NCBI GenBank assembly: GCA_002349565.1
Contig: DEDN01000035.1
Coordinates: 74,743-138,742 of the forward strand
Reading direction: 5' to 3'
DNA: 64,000 nucleotides
Origin: Alphaproteobacteria bacterium UBA2903
Lineage (GTDB): Bacteria > Pseudomonadota > Alphaproteobacteria > CAAGCB01 > CAG-977
In this document: in pieces, positions 18,693 to 27,319 of the stretch
Position numbering within the stretch: the first letter of the stretch is position 1
Layout of the letters: each line of letters opens with the position of its first letter
Program-made: the position numbers and the translations under genes
Notes under the pieces: generated by a model
The model's input: the letters and a program-made list of their open reading frames with translations, nothing else
What the model was told of the DNA's origin: nothing
Database searches by the model: none

Positions 18693-19774
18693 TGCGCGTT
18701 CTCCGATTCTTTCCACGGCAGGTTCAGCGCGCACACGCCGCGGATTTCGGCGCCCAGACACGCATTGGCATAAACGCCGATTTTGATGATTGCCCCCTGT
18801 TTCAACGCTTTGTTGAACAGCCGCTTGTTTTCGATTGTGGTGTAGAACGTTGTGCCGCAGGCTTCGAACATTTGTTCTCCGCCGCCGATTTTTTCCATAT
18901 AGCCATCGCGGACGTCGAAAGTCCTGTAATAGTCGGGATGAAAGATCTTGACTGCATACGTTTCGATTTTCGGGTTTTTGCGTCCCGTTCCGAATAATTC
19001 CTGTTTGAAGCAGTCTTCGGGAACGTTTTGATCGCGGACGGTTGTTTTGCCCACGGACGGCGTTCCCTGTCCCGTAAAGTCTTTCCAGTCGCCCAATGCC
19101 TCCGTCAATTTTGCTTGGGTCAAGATCTCTTTGGCTTTCGCGCGGTCTTTGGCGACGCCGTGTCCGTAAAAGGAACGCAAAGCCCTGATCAGCGGATTGT
19201 CGCATTTTTTCAGCCAGTAAGCGGTGTCTTTCGCGCTTGCCCGCATGCCGATTCCGTAGTACGACATTTCAACCAACAGGCATTGAGCGGCTTTGTTCGG
19301 CTTTTTGACGGAATGGGCTGCGCGGCGCAGCTGGCGCAAAGCTTTTTCGGCATCGGGGTGGATGCCTTTGCCGTCCAGAATCATTTTTCCGTAGCGGTAT
19401 TGGGCTTCGGTGTTGCCTTTTTGCGCGCCTTTTTTGTAATATTCCAAAGCCTTGTCATAATCGCCGCGCAGGGAATAAAATCGCCCCAATTCGTTGTGGC
19501 AGAAAAAGTTTTTTTCCCGTTCGGCGCATTTTTCATACCATGAAACGCCTTCGGTTTCGTTCTTTTTCAGTCCGTAGCGTCCCGCATTGTACGCAAAGCC
19601 CAGCAGCGAACACGCCCGCAGGGTTCCCGCTTCGCACAGATTTGCGAGCTTCGGCACGGCGGCGGCTGTTTTTCGGGCGTACAGCAAGCTTTCCGCCGCC
19701 TGAAATTCGGTTTTTTCCGCGGCGGCGGGGAAAGTCAGAAATACAATCGCCAAACATAAAACGCCCAAACGCAT
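18689..19774 (-). CDS. Exported Sel1-like repeat protein
   Basis: This 361-aa protein has a signal peptide and a run of Sel1/TPR-like repeats in the N-terminal two thirds (ACSLLGFAYNAGRYGLKKNE, GRFYSLRGDYDKALEYYKKG, EAQYRYGKMILDGKGI). Such repeats mediate protein contacts in the periplasm. The C-terminal 120 residues form a different domain with several Cys. Two ATGs nine bases apart are possible. AAAGG is too close to the first, so I use 19774. It is the first gene of a two-gene operon with the Cys-rich protein. Confidence 0.75.
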   Translation of the reverse strand: MRLGVLCLAIVFLTFPAAAEKTEFQAAESLLYARKTAAAVPKLANLCEAGTLRACSLLGFAYNAGRYGLKKNETEGVSWYEKCAEREKNFFCHNELGRFYSLRGDYDKALEYYKKGAQKGNTEAQYRYGKMILDGKGIHPDAEKALRQLRRAAHSVKKPNKAAQCLLVEMSYYGIGMRASAKDTAYWLKKCDNPLIRALRSFYGHGVAKDRAKAKEILTQAKLTEALGDWKDFTGQGTPSVGKTTVRDQNVPEDCFKQELFGTGRKNPKIETYAVKIFHPDYYRTFDVRDGYMEKIGGGEQMFEACGTTFYTTIENKRLFNKALKQGAIIKIGVYANACLGAEIRGVCALNLPWKESENAQ

Positions 19775-19905
19775 CCAAAGCATCCTTTTGCTGTTTGCGA
19801 CAAATTATAACGGCAATCTTTATTTTAGGTAAATGCCGAATTGACAAAGAGCCGAAAAAAGTTTCTAATACTCTTAACGAAATTTTCGAAAGGGAGCTCT
19901 TTATT

Positions 19906-20439
19906 ATGAAAAAACTTCTGATTTCTTTGTTGGCGATAAGCTTGGTCGCGGCATGTTCCAAATCCGACGAACAGGATAAAACGGGATGCGCGAAAGTGGA
20001 TTTGCTGCCGCGCAAGGTTGCGATTGATGCGGCGCAGTACAAACCTTATGAGGGCAAAGGCAAATCCGAATTGCACGGAAAGCTGTGCGTTTCCGTCGGC
20101 GAGGGGCAGGAATGTCTGGCAAATCAGCTGATTGTGCTGAATCCCGTTACGGACTATTCGACCGAATGGTTTTCGCGCAACTGGACGAAAAATGAACCCT
20201 TGCAGGAAGCCGATCCGATCGCCAAAGAACACAACAAAACGACAAAAACGGCTCAGGACGGCAGTTTTTCGTTCACCGATTTGCGTCCCGGAACTTATTA
20301 TGTCGGCGCGGTAGCCGATCCGTGCGAAGCGGGACGTCAAAAACAAAACGACAGCTTCAAATACCAGCGTTTGGGCAGTAAAGTTACCGCTATCGGAAAA
20401 ACCGAAGTGACGCTTAGAAAAGTATACGAAGCGAACTGA
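19906..20439 (+). CDS. Lipoprotein with a carboxypeptidase-regulatory-like beta domain
   Basis: This 177-aa protein has lipobox VAAC with Cys17. The mature part contains AQDGSFSFTDLRPGTYYVGA, the hallmark of prealbumin-like/carboxypeptidase-regulatory-like beta-sandwich domains, and four further Cys. The start ATG 19906 has GGGAG in front; the open frame upstream lacks a site. A strong terminator follows. Its role is unknown, probably as an envelope anchor or binding module. Confidence 0.75.
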   Translation: MKKLLISLLAISLVAACSKSDEQDKTGCAKVDLLPRKVAIDAAQYKPYEGKGKSELHGKLCVSVGEGQECLANQLIVLNPVTDYSTEWFSRNWTKNEPLQEADPIAKEHNKTTKTAQDGSFSFTDLRPGTYYVGAVADPCEAGRQKQNDSFKYQRLGSKVTAIGKTEVTLRKVYEAN

Positions 20440-20453
20440 ATCGATTTTTAATG

Positions 20454-20482
20454 AAAAAACCCCTTCAATCGAAGGGGTTTTT
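20454..20482 (+). terminator. Terminator after the lipoprotein gene
   Basis: The stem CCCCTTC / GAAGGGG with AATC loop is flanked by six A's and five T's. Confidence 0.85.
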
Positions 20483-20500
20483 GCGTAAGGAACACAAAAA

Positions 20501-21751
20501 ATGCTTTGGATGAATACAGTACTTTTGGCGGTTGTTGCCGGATTGCTGCTGCTGCGCAAAAAACAGGCACCTGAAACAGCGTTTTTGAACCGCCGTGTCG
20601 AGGAATTGACGGCTGAAAATCAACGCTTGACGGCGGAAAAGGAAACGCTGATTCGGGAAACGGCGGAACTGAAATCGGATGCGGGGCATTTGAACGAACG
20701 TGTTGAGGAATTGCGCCAAATGCGCGAATCGCTGACCGTGCAGTTCAAAGCGGTGTCCGCCGACCTGTTGAAAACGCAAACCGAAAACCAGCAGCAGAGC
20801 ATCGGACAGATTTTAACCCCGCTGAAAGACCAGCTGACCGCTTTTCAAAAAGGCATGGACGACTTTAAACAGGTGCAGGCTACGGGGCGCGGACAGTTGG
20901 ACGCTCAGCTGAAAAACCTGTTGGAAATGAACAGCCGTTTAAGCGACGAAGCCAAAAGTCTGGCGAACGCCTTGAAAGGCAACACCAAACATCAGGGCGA
21001 CTGGGGTGAAACGCAGTTGGAACGCGTGTTCGAAGTCGCGGGATTTCAGCGCGGAATCGATTACTCGGTACAGGAAAACGTAAAGGATGAAGACGGACAT
21101 AACAGAAGACCCGACTATGTTGTGAATCTGCCGAACGAGCGCCGCTTGATCGTGGACTGCAAAGTGTCGCTGAACGCGTACACCCGTTATGTGAACGCAG
21201 ACAATCCCGACGACAAAAAACGCTATCTGGCGGAGCATGTTCAGGCTTTGCGCACCCACATCAAAGGATTGTCGGGCAAGGACTATCAATCCAAAGTCAA
21301 AGATTCGGGGCTGGACTACGTTTTTATGTTCATCCCCATCGAACACGCGTATTTGGCGGCTTTGCAAGCCGACCCCGACATTTACGAAGCGGCGTACAAA
21401 GCCAATATCGCGATTACGACGGCATCGTCTTTGCTGCCGATTTTGCGCACGGTCGAAAATATGTGGCGCATCGAACGGCAGAACAGGAACGTTCAGCAAA
21501 TCGCCGACATCGGCGGAAAACTGCACGACAAGCTGGTTGCGTTCGTCGAGGATATGCAGGATATCGACAAGGCATTGGGCAAGGCGAAAACCAGCTATGA
21601 CAACGCGTTTAAAAAACTGTCCGAGGGCAAGGGGAACGCTATCGGTTGGGCGGCGAAGCTGAAACAGCAGGGGGCGAAAGCGTCCAAAGATTTCAATGTC
21701 GATTACGACGATGAAGACGTGCCTCTGATTGAAAACGGGCAGCCGCAATAA
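20501..21751 (+). CDS. rmuC: RmuC family protein
   Basis: This 416-aa protein has an N-terminal membrane-proximal helix and a coiled coil (residues 25-110) rich in Glu and Leu. The conserved RmuC domain follows (GDWGETQLERVFEVAGF, RRPDYVVNLPNERRLIVDCK, YVFMFIPIEHAY). RmuC proteins have a PD-(D/E)XK-type nuclease fold and limit DNA rearrangements at inverted repeats. The DxK-type motif (IVDCKV) is present. AAGGAA precedes ATG 20501. The 3' end overlaps the convergent queH gene by 49 bases. Confidence 0.9.
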   Translation: MLWMNTVLLAVVAGLLLLRKKQAPETAFLNRRVEELTAENQRLTAEKETLIRETAELKSDAGHLNERVEELRQMRESLTVQFKAVSADLLKTQTENQQQSIGQILTPLKDQLTAFQKGMDDFKQVQATGRGQLDAQLKNLLEMNSRLSDEAKSLANALKGNTKHQGDWGETQLERVFEVAGFQRGIDYSVQENVKDEDGHNRRPDYVVNLPNERRLIVDCKVSLNAYTRYVNADNPDDKKRYLAEHVQALRTHIKGLSGKDYQSKVKDSGLDYVFMFIPIEHAYLAALQADPDIYEAAYKANIAITTASSLLPILRTVENMWRIERQNRNVQQIADIGGKLHDKLVAFVEDMQDIDKALGKAKTSYDNAFKKLSEGKGNAIGWAAKLKQQGAKASKDFNVDYDDEDVPLIENGQPQ

Positions 21752-22254
21752 TTTTGCGCGTACATGTGCGTTTCTTTGACCTGCCGTTGGCGTTCCTGTT
21801 CCAATCCGCCTTTGCGCCAGTTGGTTGAATCGTAAGGAATGCCCGTTTCGGCGGCGGCGGTTTCGGCGGCGGCGTTGACTTGATTTAAATCTTTGTACCG
21901 CGACACGCCAAGGACGGACGAAAACGCGTCAAAGCCGTTTTCCTTGGCATAAGCGGCGGCGCGGCGCAGGCGGAACAGAAAGCACACGGAACACCGTTTG
22001 CCGCGTTCGGGTTCGGCTTCCAATCCTTTGACCGCTTCCAGCCAATCGGCGGGATTGTAGGGCAGTTCGACAAACGGAACGCCCAAGCTGTCGCAGAACC
22101 GCTTTTGTTCGTCGCGGCGTTTTTCGTATTCGGCGCGGGGCTGAATGTTCGGGTTGTAGAACAAAACCGTCATGTCCGCGTGTTCCCGCGCGGCTTTGGC
22201 AATCACGGCGCACGAACACGGTGCGCAACAGGACAAAAGCAGCAGTTTGGGCAT
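21703..22254 (-). CDS. queH: Epoxyqueuosine reductase QueH
   Basis: This 183-aa cytosolic enzyme would catalyse the last step of tRNA queuosine synthesis, the non-cobalamin alternative to QueG. Diagnostic features are the N-terminal SCCAPCS cluster, a P-loop-like middle, RCSVCFLFRL and the C-terminal YCGC. These Cys ligate iron or an Fe-S cluster in the family. ATG 22254 with AAGGAC in front gives the usual N-terminus. The end overlaps rmuC by 49 bases in the opposite direction, which is unusual but leaves the family C-terminus intact, with a short IRGTSSSS tail. Confidence 0.85.
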   Translation of the reverse strand: MPKLLLLSCCAPCSCAVIAKAAREHADMTVLFYNPNIQPRAEYEKRRDEQKRFCDSLGVPFVELPYNPADWLEAVKGLEAEPERGKRCSVCFLFRLRRAAAYAKENGFDAFSSVLGVSRYKDLNQVNAAAETAAAETGIPYDSTNWRKGGLEQERQRQVKETHMYAQNYCGCPFSIRGTSSSS

Positions 22255-22289
22255 AAGGAAGTCCTTAATATAAAATCGAAAATAAAAAA

Positions 22290-22555
22290 TCGAAATCACG
22301 AGGAGCAAAGCGACGTGGTGCTTCCGTATAAGCGCGCCTGCATCCTGAGATCGCCACAGCCCTGAAAGGCTTCGCGATTTCGGACGTTTTTTTCGTGCGG
22401 GATTGGTGTTTGTCAAACACGTCCCGAGATTGCTTCGCGTTGCTCGCAATTTCGAGTTGTTGTCGTCATCGCAAGGAGGGCGGAAGTCCGGTGCGGCAAT
22501 CCATTTGCGGGATGTTGCCGCAAATGATTGCTTCGTTCACTCGCAGTTAAGCCAA
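22290..22555. repeat. REP-like repeat region between queH and the DUF2934 gene
   Basis: This 350-base gene-free stretch carries degenerate copies of an extragenic palindrome: CACGAGGAGCAAAGCGACGT at about 22298, GATTGCTTCGC with CTCGCAATTTCGAGTT at 22426-22458, GCAAGGAGGGCGGAAGTC at 22471, and GATTGCTTCGTTCACTCGC at 22527. The GATTGCTTC/GCGAGC pattern matches the copy at 597-641. No open frame or tRNA is seen. Confidence 0.5.
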
Positions 22556-22562
22556 AGAAATA

Positions 22563-22596
22563 CCGTCATCACGGGCGCAATGACGGCTTTTCTTTT
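22563..22596. terminator. Hairpin terminator downstream of the DUF2934 gene
   Basis: CCGTCAT pairs with ATGACGG around a ten-base loop. It is followed by a T-rich tail on the plus strand and has an A-rich 5' flank for the minus-strand gene that ends at 22611. Confidence 0.45.
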
Positions 22597-22610
22597 CGAT
22601 TGCGGAAAGC

Positions 22611-22871
22611 TTACTTTTTCGCAGCGGCTTTTTTCGCCGGAGCTTTTTTCACCGCTTTTTCAGCCTTTTCGGCTTTGGGCGCAGCCGCTTTTTTGGCGGG
22701 TTTCTTTTCTTCGGCTTTCGCTTCCGTGCATTCGCAAACACATTCACAGCAGCATTCGCCGTCGGCGCAGGCTTCCGCTTCCAACCAGCATTCGACGTCC
22801 GCACCTTCGGGGCAACCGTTGTTCAGCCATACGAAGTAGGCGGCTTCGCGGATTTTATCTTCGTTACACAT
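22611..22871 (-). CDS. DUF2934-type protein with a Cys-rich centre and Ala/Lys tail
   Basis: This 86-aa protein begins with the DUF2934 pattern IREAAYFVWLNNGCPEG, then ECWLEAE. A dense Cys run (ECCCECVCEC) and a low-complexity tail of Ala, Lys and Pro resembling histone H1-like tails follow. The Cys run suggests metal binding and the tail suggests DNA or polyanion binding. Neither function is established for the family. ATG 22871 is chosen over an upstream TTG because GGGAG is correctly spaced. Confidence 0.75.
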   Translation of the reverse strand: MCNEDKIREAAYFVWLNNGCPEGADVECWLEAEACADGECCCECVCECTEAKAEEKKPAKKAAAPKAEKAEKAVKKAPAKKAAAKK

Positions 22872-22969
22872 ACTTATTTCTCCCAAAACGAGTTATGATA
22901 CAGCTTGATTTGACTTCACGCTTCTATAGTTGTACACGATTTGCCGCGAAAACTCAATACAAAAAGGAA

Positions 22970-23584
22970 TTAAACGAATTTGAACGCTTTGACGTTCCAT
23001 TCCGAACACGTCCAGCCGCTGCCGTCGTTTTCAAAAACGCATACGCCGCCCGTCGCGACTTTGATGTCGTGCGTTTGGCAAAAAGCGTCGTAGTCGCCCG
23101 TCAAATGCGGCGCAAAACGGATGATGCCGTTGGAGGATACCAGCAAAACCGTTTCGCCGTCGGCAACGGAATCCGCAAACGATTTCCAAGCGGCGACGAT
23201 TTTGTCGGGGTCGACTTTCCAGCCCTGCGGCACAACGGCTTTGGCGTTCCACAAATCAATCGCGTCCTGTCCGATGCGGGCGACGACTTCGTCCTCGGTT
23301 TTGTTTTCGTCGGGACCGTAGTCGACTTCCGTAAAGTCGGCATTCGGGACGACGGGCAAATCAAGCCCCAATTCCTCGACCGCCAAAGACGCCGTTTTCA
23401 TCGTTCTTTGCAAAGGCGCGGCAAAGACTTTCGTCGGAATTAGCCCTTTGGCTTTCAAGTATTTGCCGATGCCGCGGGCGCGTTCTTCCTCGACCAAGGG
23501 TAAATCGGTTCCCGCGCCGACGCGGGTCGGGGTTTCGTCTTTGCGAAAAGTGTTGCCGTGACGGGCGATAATCAGTCGTTTCAT
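22970..23584 (-). CDS. Histidine phosphatase family protein (phosphoglycerate mutase-like)
   Basis: This 204-aa protein belongs to the histidine phosphatase superfamily. The catalytic RHG (residues 8-10, LIIARHGNT) forms the phospho-His intermediate. PLQRTMKTA supplies the second Arg, and the acid/His pair lies in DFTEVDYG and VSSNGIIRF. The last motif usually contains His (SHG), so SNG here is an oddity that may change activity. The start overlaps the stop of the P-loop kinase gene by four bases (ATGA). The substrate is unknown. Confidence 0.8.
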   Translation of the reverse strand: MKRLIIARHGNTFRKDETPTRVGAGTDLPLVEEERARGIGKYLKAKGLIPTKVFAAPLQRTMKTASLAVEELGLDLPVVPNADFTEVDYGPDENKTEDEVVARIGQDAIDLWNAKAVVPQGWKVDPDKIVAAWKSFADSVADGETVLLVSSNGIIRFAPHLTGDYDAFCQTHDIKVATGGVCVFENDGSGWTCSEWNVKAFKFV

Positions 23585-24216
23585 TGTTCTTTCCATGCTT
23601 TCAAAAAGGTGAATTTGTCCGATGTTTTTTGCAGTTCGGGCAGTAAAGTTTGCAGCGTTTCCCACCGTTTCATCACATTTTGCGGTGAAAAATAACGGTC
23701 GCGACGGGCAAGCCGCGGCAAAACCAAAGGCGGTTCGGCGGAAATAAAACGGATTTCCACCGTGTACCCCAGTTTTTTGATTTCTTCGTACAGTTCCAAG
23801 TGCAAAGGGCTGGCGTTCGAGTGTTCAAACACAATCGGCAGGCGGGCTTTGACGGCTTTTTTCAAAACGTGATAGCCGATAAAGCGCGCGGGCAGTTCCC
23901 AGCGTTCAAACGCCCGCTGTTTGTCGGTTTTGACTTCGGCTTGATAGGGGGGCAACTGCTCCATAATCGCGTCAAAGCTTAAATACAAAAAGTGCGGGTT
24001 TTCGGCTTTGAACGCCGTTGCCAAAACGGATTTTCCCGACGCGGGCAGTCCCGAAATGTTAATCAAAACGGGGGAAGCGACGGGAAAAACACCCGCCAGA
24101 TGCCGCGTCAAAACCGCCCGTATGTCGGATTTCAGCGAAAACGGCGTAAAACCGTCGGGCAAAGTTGCTGACAGAGACCGCGTTCCCAAAATCCGATTGA
24201 TGACGTCCTGCAGCAC
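23581..24216 (-). CDS. Zeta-toxin-like P-loop kinase
   Basis: This 211-aa protein has Walker A GLPASGKS at residues 56-63 and the overall look of AAA_33/zeta-toxin nucleotide kinases. A conserved phosphoacceptor-side region (YLSFDAIMEQLPPY) and an Arg-rich lid (RLARRDRYFSP) are visible. It starts with GTG directly after the kdsB stop (TAAGTG) and overlaps the phosphatase gene at its end. The three minus-strand genes therefore form one operon, and a sugar or small-molecule kinase is more likely than a toxin. No antitoxin partner is present. Confidence 0.7.
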   Translation of the reverse strand: MLQDVINRILGTRSLSATLPDGFTPFSLKSDIRAVLTRHLAGVFPVASPVLINISGLPASGKSVLATAFKAENPHFLYLSFDAIMEQLPPYQAEVKTDKQRAFERWELPARFIGYHVLKKAVKARLPIVFEHSNASPLHLELYEEIKKLGYTVEIRFISAEPPLVLPRLARRDRYFSPQNVMKRWETLQTLLPELQKTSDKFTFLKAWKEQ

Positions 24217-25038
24217 TTAGACGAGTTCCCCGTATTCGGCGATAATCGCTTCGACGCGGGCGACGTCTTCGGGGGAATCGACGCCGCTGGTCGTTTTGCG
24301 TCCGCGGTAGTCGACTTCGACCATTTTGACTTTTTTGCCGTTATAAAGGAATCTCATCTGTTCCAAGCCTTCGATTTGATCGGCTTCATACGGCGACGGG
24401 GGCAGGGTGAAGTAATCTTTCAGCGCGTCGAACGTGTAAGCGTACAGTCCGACGTGACGGCGGACGGGGCTTTTTTCGGACAGCTCGCGCGCTTTTTCGG
24501 GTTTGCGCACGGCGGGAATCACGTTTTTGGAAAACGCCATCGCGTAACCCGCTTTGTTGACCAGAACGGTCGTACCCGAATAAGGAGTCGTTTTTTTGGA
24601 TTCCAGCAGACGGTCGTATTCCTCCCAATCCAAATGGACGCACGGCGTAAACACGTCGGCGGGGCAGGCTTTCCACGCGTCAATCAATTCTTGCAGCAAG
24701 TGCGGCGGGCAAAGCGGGTTGTCGCCTTGCAGATTGATGACGAAAGCGGGACGGACGGATTCTTTTTGCACGGCGTCCCAGCAGCGTTCCGTTCCCGATT
24801 TGCAATCCGCGCGGGTCATGGTGAAAGGAATGGCAGCAGCTTTGCAGAAATCGGCGATTCTGTCGTCGTCCGTCGCCACGGCATAAGCGCAGTTTTCGTT
24901 GTGTTTGCAAACAAAATCGGCAATCATCGCCACGCGTTTTATCATTTCGACGCCCGCGATTTTGACCAGCGGTTTGCCGGGCAGACGGGACGACTGATAA
25001 CGGGCGGGAATGATGATGAGAATCTTGTCGGATGTCAT
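24217..25038 (-). CDS. kdsB: 3-deoxy-manno-octulosonate cytidylyltransferase
   Basis: The enzyme activates KDO as CMP-KDO for lipopolysaccharide inner-core synthesis, so the organism is Gram-negative with KDO-type LPS. The 273-aa protein shows the nucleotidyltransferase N-terminus IIPARYQSSRLPGKPL, then VATDDDRI, GTERCWDA and INLQGDNPLCP. The C-terminal GVDSPEDVARVE is family-typical. The family usually has QGDEP, and QGDNP here is a small variation. AGGAGG-like bases sit just upstream of the ATG. It is the first gene of the operon with the kinase and phosphatase. Confidence 0.92.
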   Translation of the reverse strand: MTSDKILIIIPARYQSSRLPGKPLVKIAGVEMIKRVAMIADFVCKHNENCAYAVATDDDRIADFCKAAAIPFTMTRADCKSGTERCWDAVQKESVRPAFVINLQGDNPLCPPHLLQELIDAWKACPADVFTPCVHLDWEEYDRLLESKKTTPYSGTTVLVNKAGYAMAFSKNVIPAVRKPEKARELSEKSPVRRHVGLYAYTFDALKDYFTLPPSPYEADQIEGLEQMRFLYNGKKVKMVEVDYRGRKTTSGVDSPEDVARVEAIIAEYGELV

Positions 25039-25190
25039 AAGAAAGCCTCCTGAAAATATGGTTGTTTCAGTCTAAGCGTCAAAAGGGGCAAGTCAAGCGT
25101 TTTTACATCGTTTATTTACTGGAAAAAAATCTTTCGGTTGTGTATCTTAGAAGCTACATTTTGATTTTTAACCGCTGAAAGAGTTTTCCC

Positions 25191-27302
25191 ATGGGACGCG
25201 AAAGAAAATTTAAACCCAAAGCAACCCCCGTTTTGACGGGTTCCGATGTCGGCACAGTCAGCAAACGCGGCTGGATTATCAAGGAAAAACATAACCATTT
25301 GATGGATTATGCCGCCAGTTCGCCGATTACCATCGAACACGTCAGTCCGCAAATCGACGCGGGACGCTATGCCGTCAAACGCGAAGTCGGCGATACAATG
25401 GACGTTACGTGCAGTATCTTTAAAGACGGGCATGACTTGATTAAAGCCGTCATTCTGTGCCGTTTGGCGGATTCGGACGAATGGTGGGAAACACCGATGA
25501 CAGAGGTCAACCACGGGCTTGCCCAATGGTACGGTCAGCTGTGGTTCGGCACGAACGCCCGCTATATCTATACGATTGAAGCTTGGGTTGACGAATACGG
25601 CACTTGGCTGGACGGCACGACCAAAAAGCTGGAAGCGGGACAGGACATTTCCCTTGAATTGGTCGAAGGCGCGGATATGGTGCGCAAAACCGTCGAACGC
25701 TTGAAAACCATCAAGGACGTTCGCGACGAAGACGCGCGCAAAGCCGATTTGGCTTTGCTGCAGGACGCTTTGAAGCGTTTTGACGAAAACGAAGACATGT
25801 ACCAATGCGCCAACATTCTGATGGGCAATGACGTTTCCGAGGCGATGGACCGCTGGCCCGATCGCGAAAAGGCGACGCGCTATGACCGCGAGCTGGAAGT
25901 TTACGTCGACCGCGAACGCGCCCGATTCGGCGCATGGTACGAAATGGACGTCCGTTCGCAAGGCTCCGTCCCCGGCGTTCACGGCACGTTCAAAGACGCG
26001 GAAGCCCGTTTGCCCGATATTCAAGCCATGGGATTCGACGTGGTTTACATGCTGCCGATTCATCCTATCGGCTACGCGCACCGCAAGGGCAAAAACAATT
26101 CGCTGGTGTGCGAACCGGACGATGTCGGGTCGCCTTACGCCATCGGTTCGGCGGAGGGCGGACACCGCTCGATTCATCCTCAGCTGGGGACGATGGACGA
26201 CTTCCGCTCCTTTGTTGCCAAAACGCACGAATTGGGCATGGAAGTCGCCATGGACTTTGCGATTCAATGCTCGCCCGACCACCCGTGGATAAAGGAACAT
26301 CCCGAATGGTTCACTTTCCGTCCCGACGGCACGATTAAATACGCCGAAAATCCGCCCAAGAAATATCAGGACATCGTGAACGTGAATTTCTACGGCGAAC
26401 ATTCCGAGTCGCTGTGGCTGGAACTGCGCGACACGTTTTTGTTCTGGGCGAACGAGGGCGTGCGCATTTTCCGCGTCGACAATCCGCATACGAAATCCGT
26501 TCCGTTCTGGGAATGGGTGATTCGCGAAGTGCAGAACGTTTATCCCGACACTTTGTTTTTGGCGGAAGCGTTCACCCGTCCGCCCATGATGCAGATGTTG
26601 GCGAAAGTCGGCTTTACGCAGTCGTATTCGTACTTTGCATGGCGCGAAAGCAAAAAGGACTTGGAGGAATACTTTACGGAACTGACGCAGACGGACGAAA
26701 AAGAGTTCATGCGTCCGAACCTGTTCCCGACGACCCCCGACATTATGCCGATGTATTTGCATGACGCGCCGCGTTCGGCGTTCATTATCCGCTTTATTCT
26801 GGCGGCGACGCTCAGCCCGTCTTACGGTATGCTGAACGGCTACGAACTGTGCGAAAACGACGGTATTCCGGGGCGCGAGGAGTTCAATAACTCGGAAAAA
26901 TACGAAATCCGCACGCGCGACTGGAACGCCGAGGGCAACATCAAGGACGTTGTCGCGGCAATCAACTGGATTCGCGGTGAAAACTACGCTTTGCAGGAGT
27001 ACGAAAACCTGCGGTTCTACACGTCGGAAAACGACAATATCATTTTCTACGGCAAAATGACCGAAGACAGAAGCAATATGATTTTTGTCGCGCTCAGCCT
27101 TGACCCGTATCACGGACAGGCGGGGCGGATTTGGTTTCCGACAGAGGAAATGAACGTTGCGTTCGGCGGACGCTTCCATGTCGAAGAACTGCTGAGCGGA
27201 CGCGAATTCGACGTGCGGGGCAATGAATTGTGGATCAACCTGTATCCTGCGGGAAATCAGGCGGAAATCTATCGCGTGACGACGATTGACCGCGCGTGGT
27301 AA
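25191..27302 (+). CDS. glgE: Alpha-1,4-glucan:maltose-1-phosphate maltosyltransferase
   Basis: GlgE (GH13_3) extends alpha-glucan with maltosyl units from maltose-1-phosphate. The 703-aa protein has the N-terminal beta domain, RFGAWYEM, and the GlgE-specific HPIGYAHRKGKNN block. The catalytic nucleophile Asp is in FRVDNPHTK and the acid Glu in LAEAFTRP. A C-terminal beta domain follows. The start is ATG 25191; GAAAGAG upstream is a weak ribosome site. It opens a six-gene operon of glucan metabolism. A roughly 150-base AT-rich leader (25039-25190) must hold the promoter, but no clear boxes stand out. Confidence 0.92.
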   Translation: MGRERKFKPKATPVLTGSDVGTVSKRGWIIKEKHNHLMDYAASSPITIEHVSPQIDAGRYAVKREVGDTMDVTCSIFKDGHDLIKAVILCRLADSDEWWETPMTEVNHGLAQWYGQLWFGTNARYIYTIEAWVDEYGTWLDGTTKKLEAGQDISLELVEGADMVRKTVERLKTIKDVRDEDARKADLALLQDALKRFDENEDMYQCANILMGNDVSEAMDRWPDREKATRYDRELEVYVDRERARFGAWYEMDVRSQGSVPGVHGTFKDAEARLPDIQAMGFDVVYMLPIHPIGYAHRKGKNNSLVCEPDDVGSPYAIGSAEGGHRSIHPQLGTMDDFRSFVAKTHELGMEVAMDFAIQCSPDHPWIKEHPEWFTFRPDGTIKYAENPPKKYQDIVNVNFYGEHSESLWLELRDTFLFWANEGVRIFRVDNPHTKSVPFWEWVIREVQNVYPDTLFLAEAFTRPPMMQMLAKVGFTQSYSYFAWRESKKDLEEYFTELTQTDEKEFMRPNLFPTTPDIMPMYLHDAPRSAFIIRFILAATLSPSYGMLNGYELCENDGIPGREEFNNSEKYEIRTRDWNAEGNIKDVVAAINWIRGENYALQEYENLRFYTSENDNIIFYGKMTEDRSNMIFVALSLDPYHGQAGRIWFPTEEMNVAFGGRFHVEELLSGREFDVRGNELWINLYPAGNQAEIYRVTTIDRAW

Positions 27303-27319
27303 AAACAGGGAGGAAGACT

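Noticed and set aside
23581..24216. P-loop protein as a toxin of a zeta/epsilon toxin-antitoxin pair
   Set aside because: No epsilon-like small antitoxin lies beside it, and it is embedded in an operon with kdsB and a phosphatase.
25116..27179. 687-codon open frame antisense to glgE, and a similar 737-codon frame antisense to glgB (28855-31068)
   Set aside because: Both mirror well-defined enzymes, are rich in His/Arg/Phe runs typical of antisense frames, and lack start signals.
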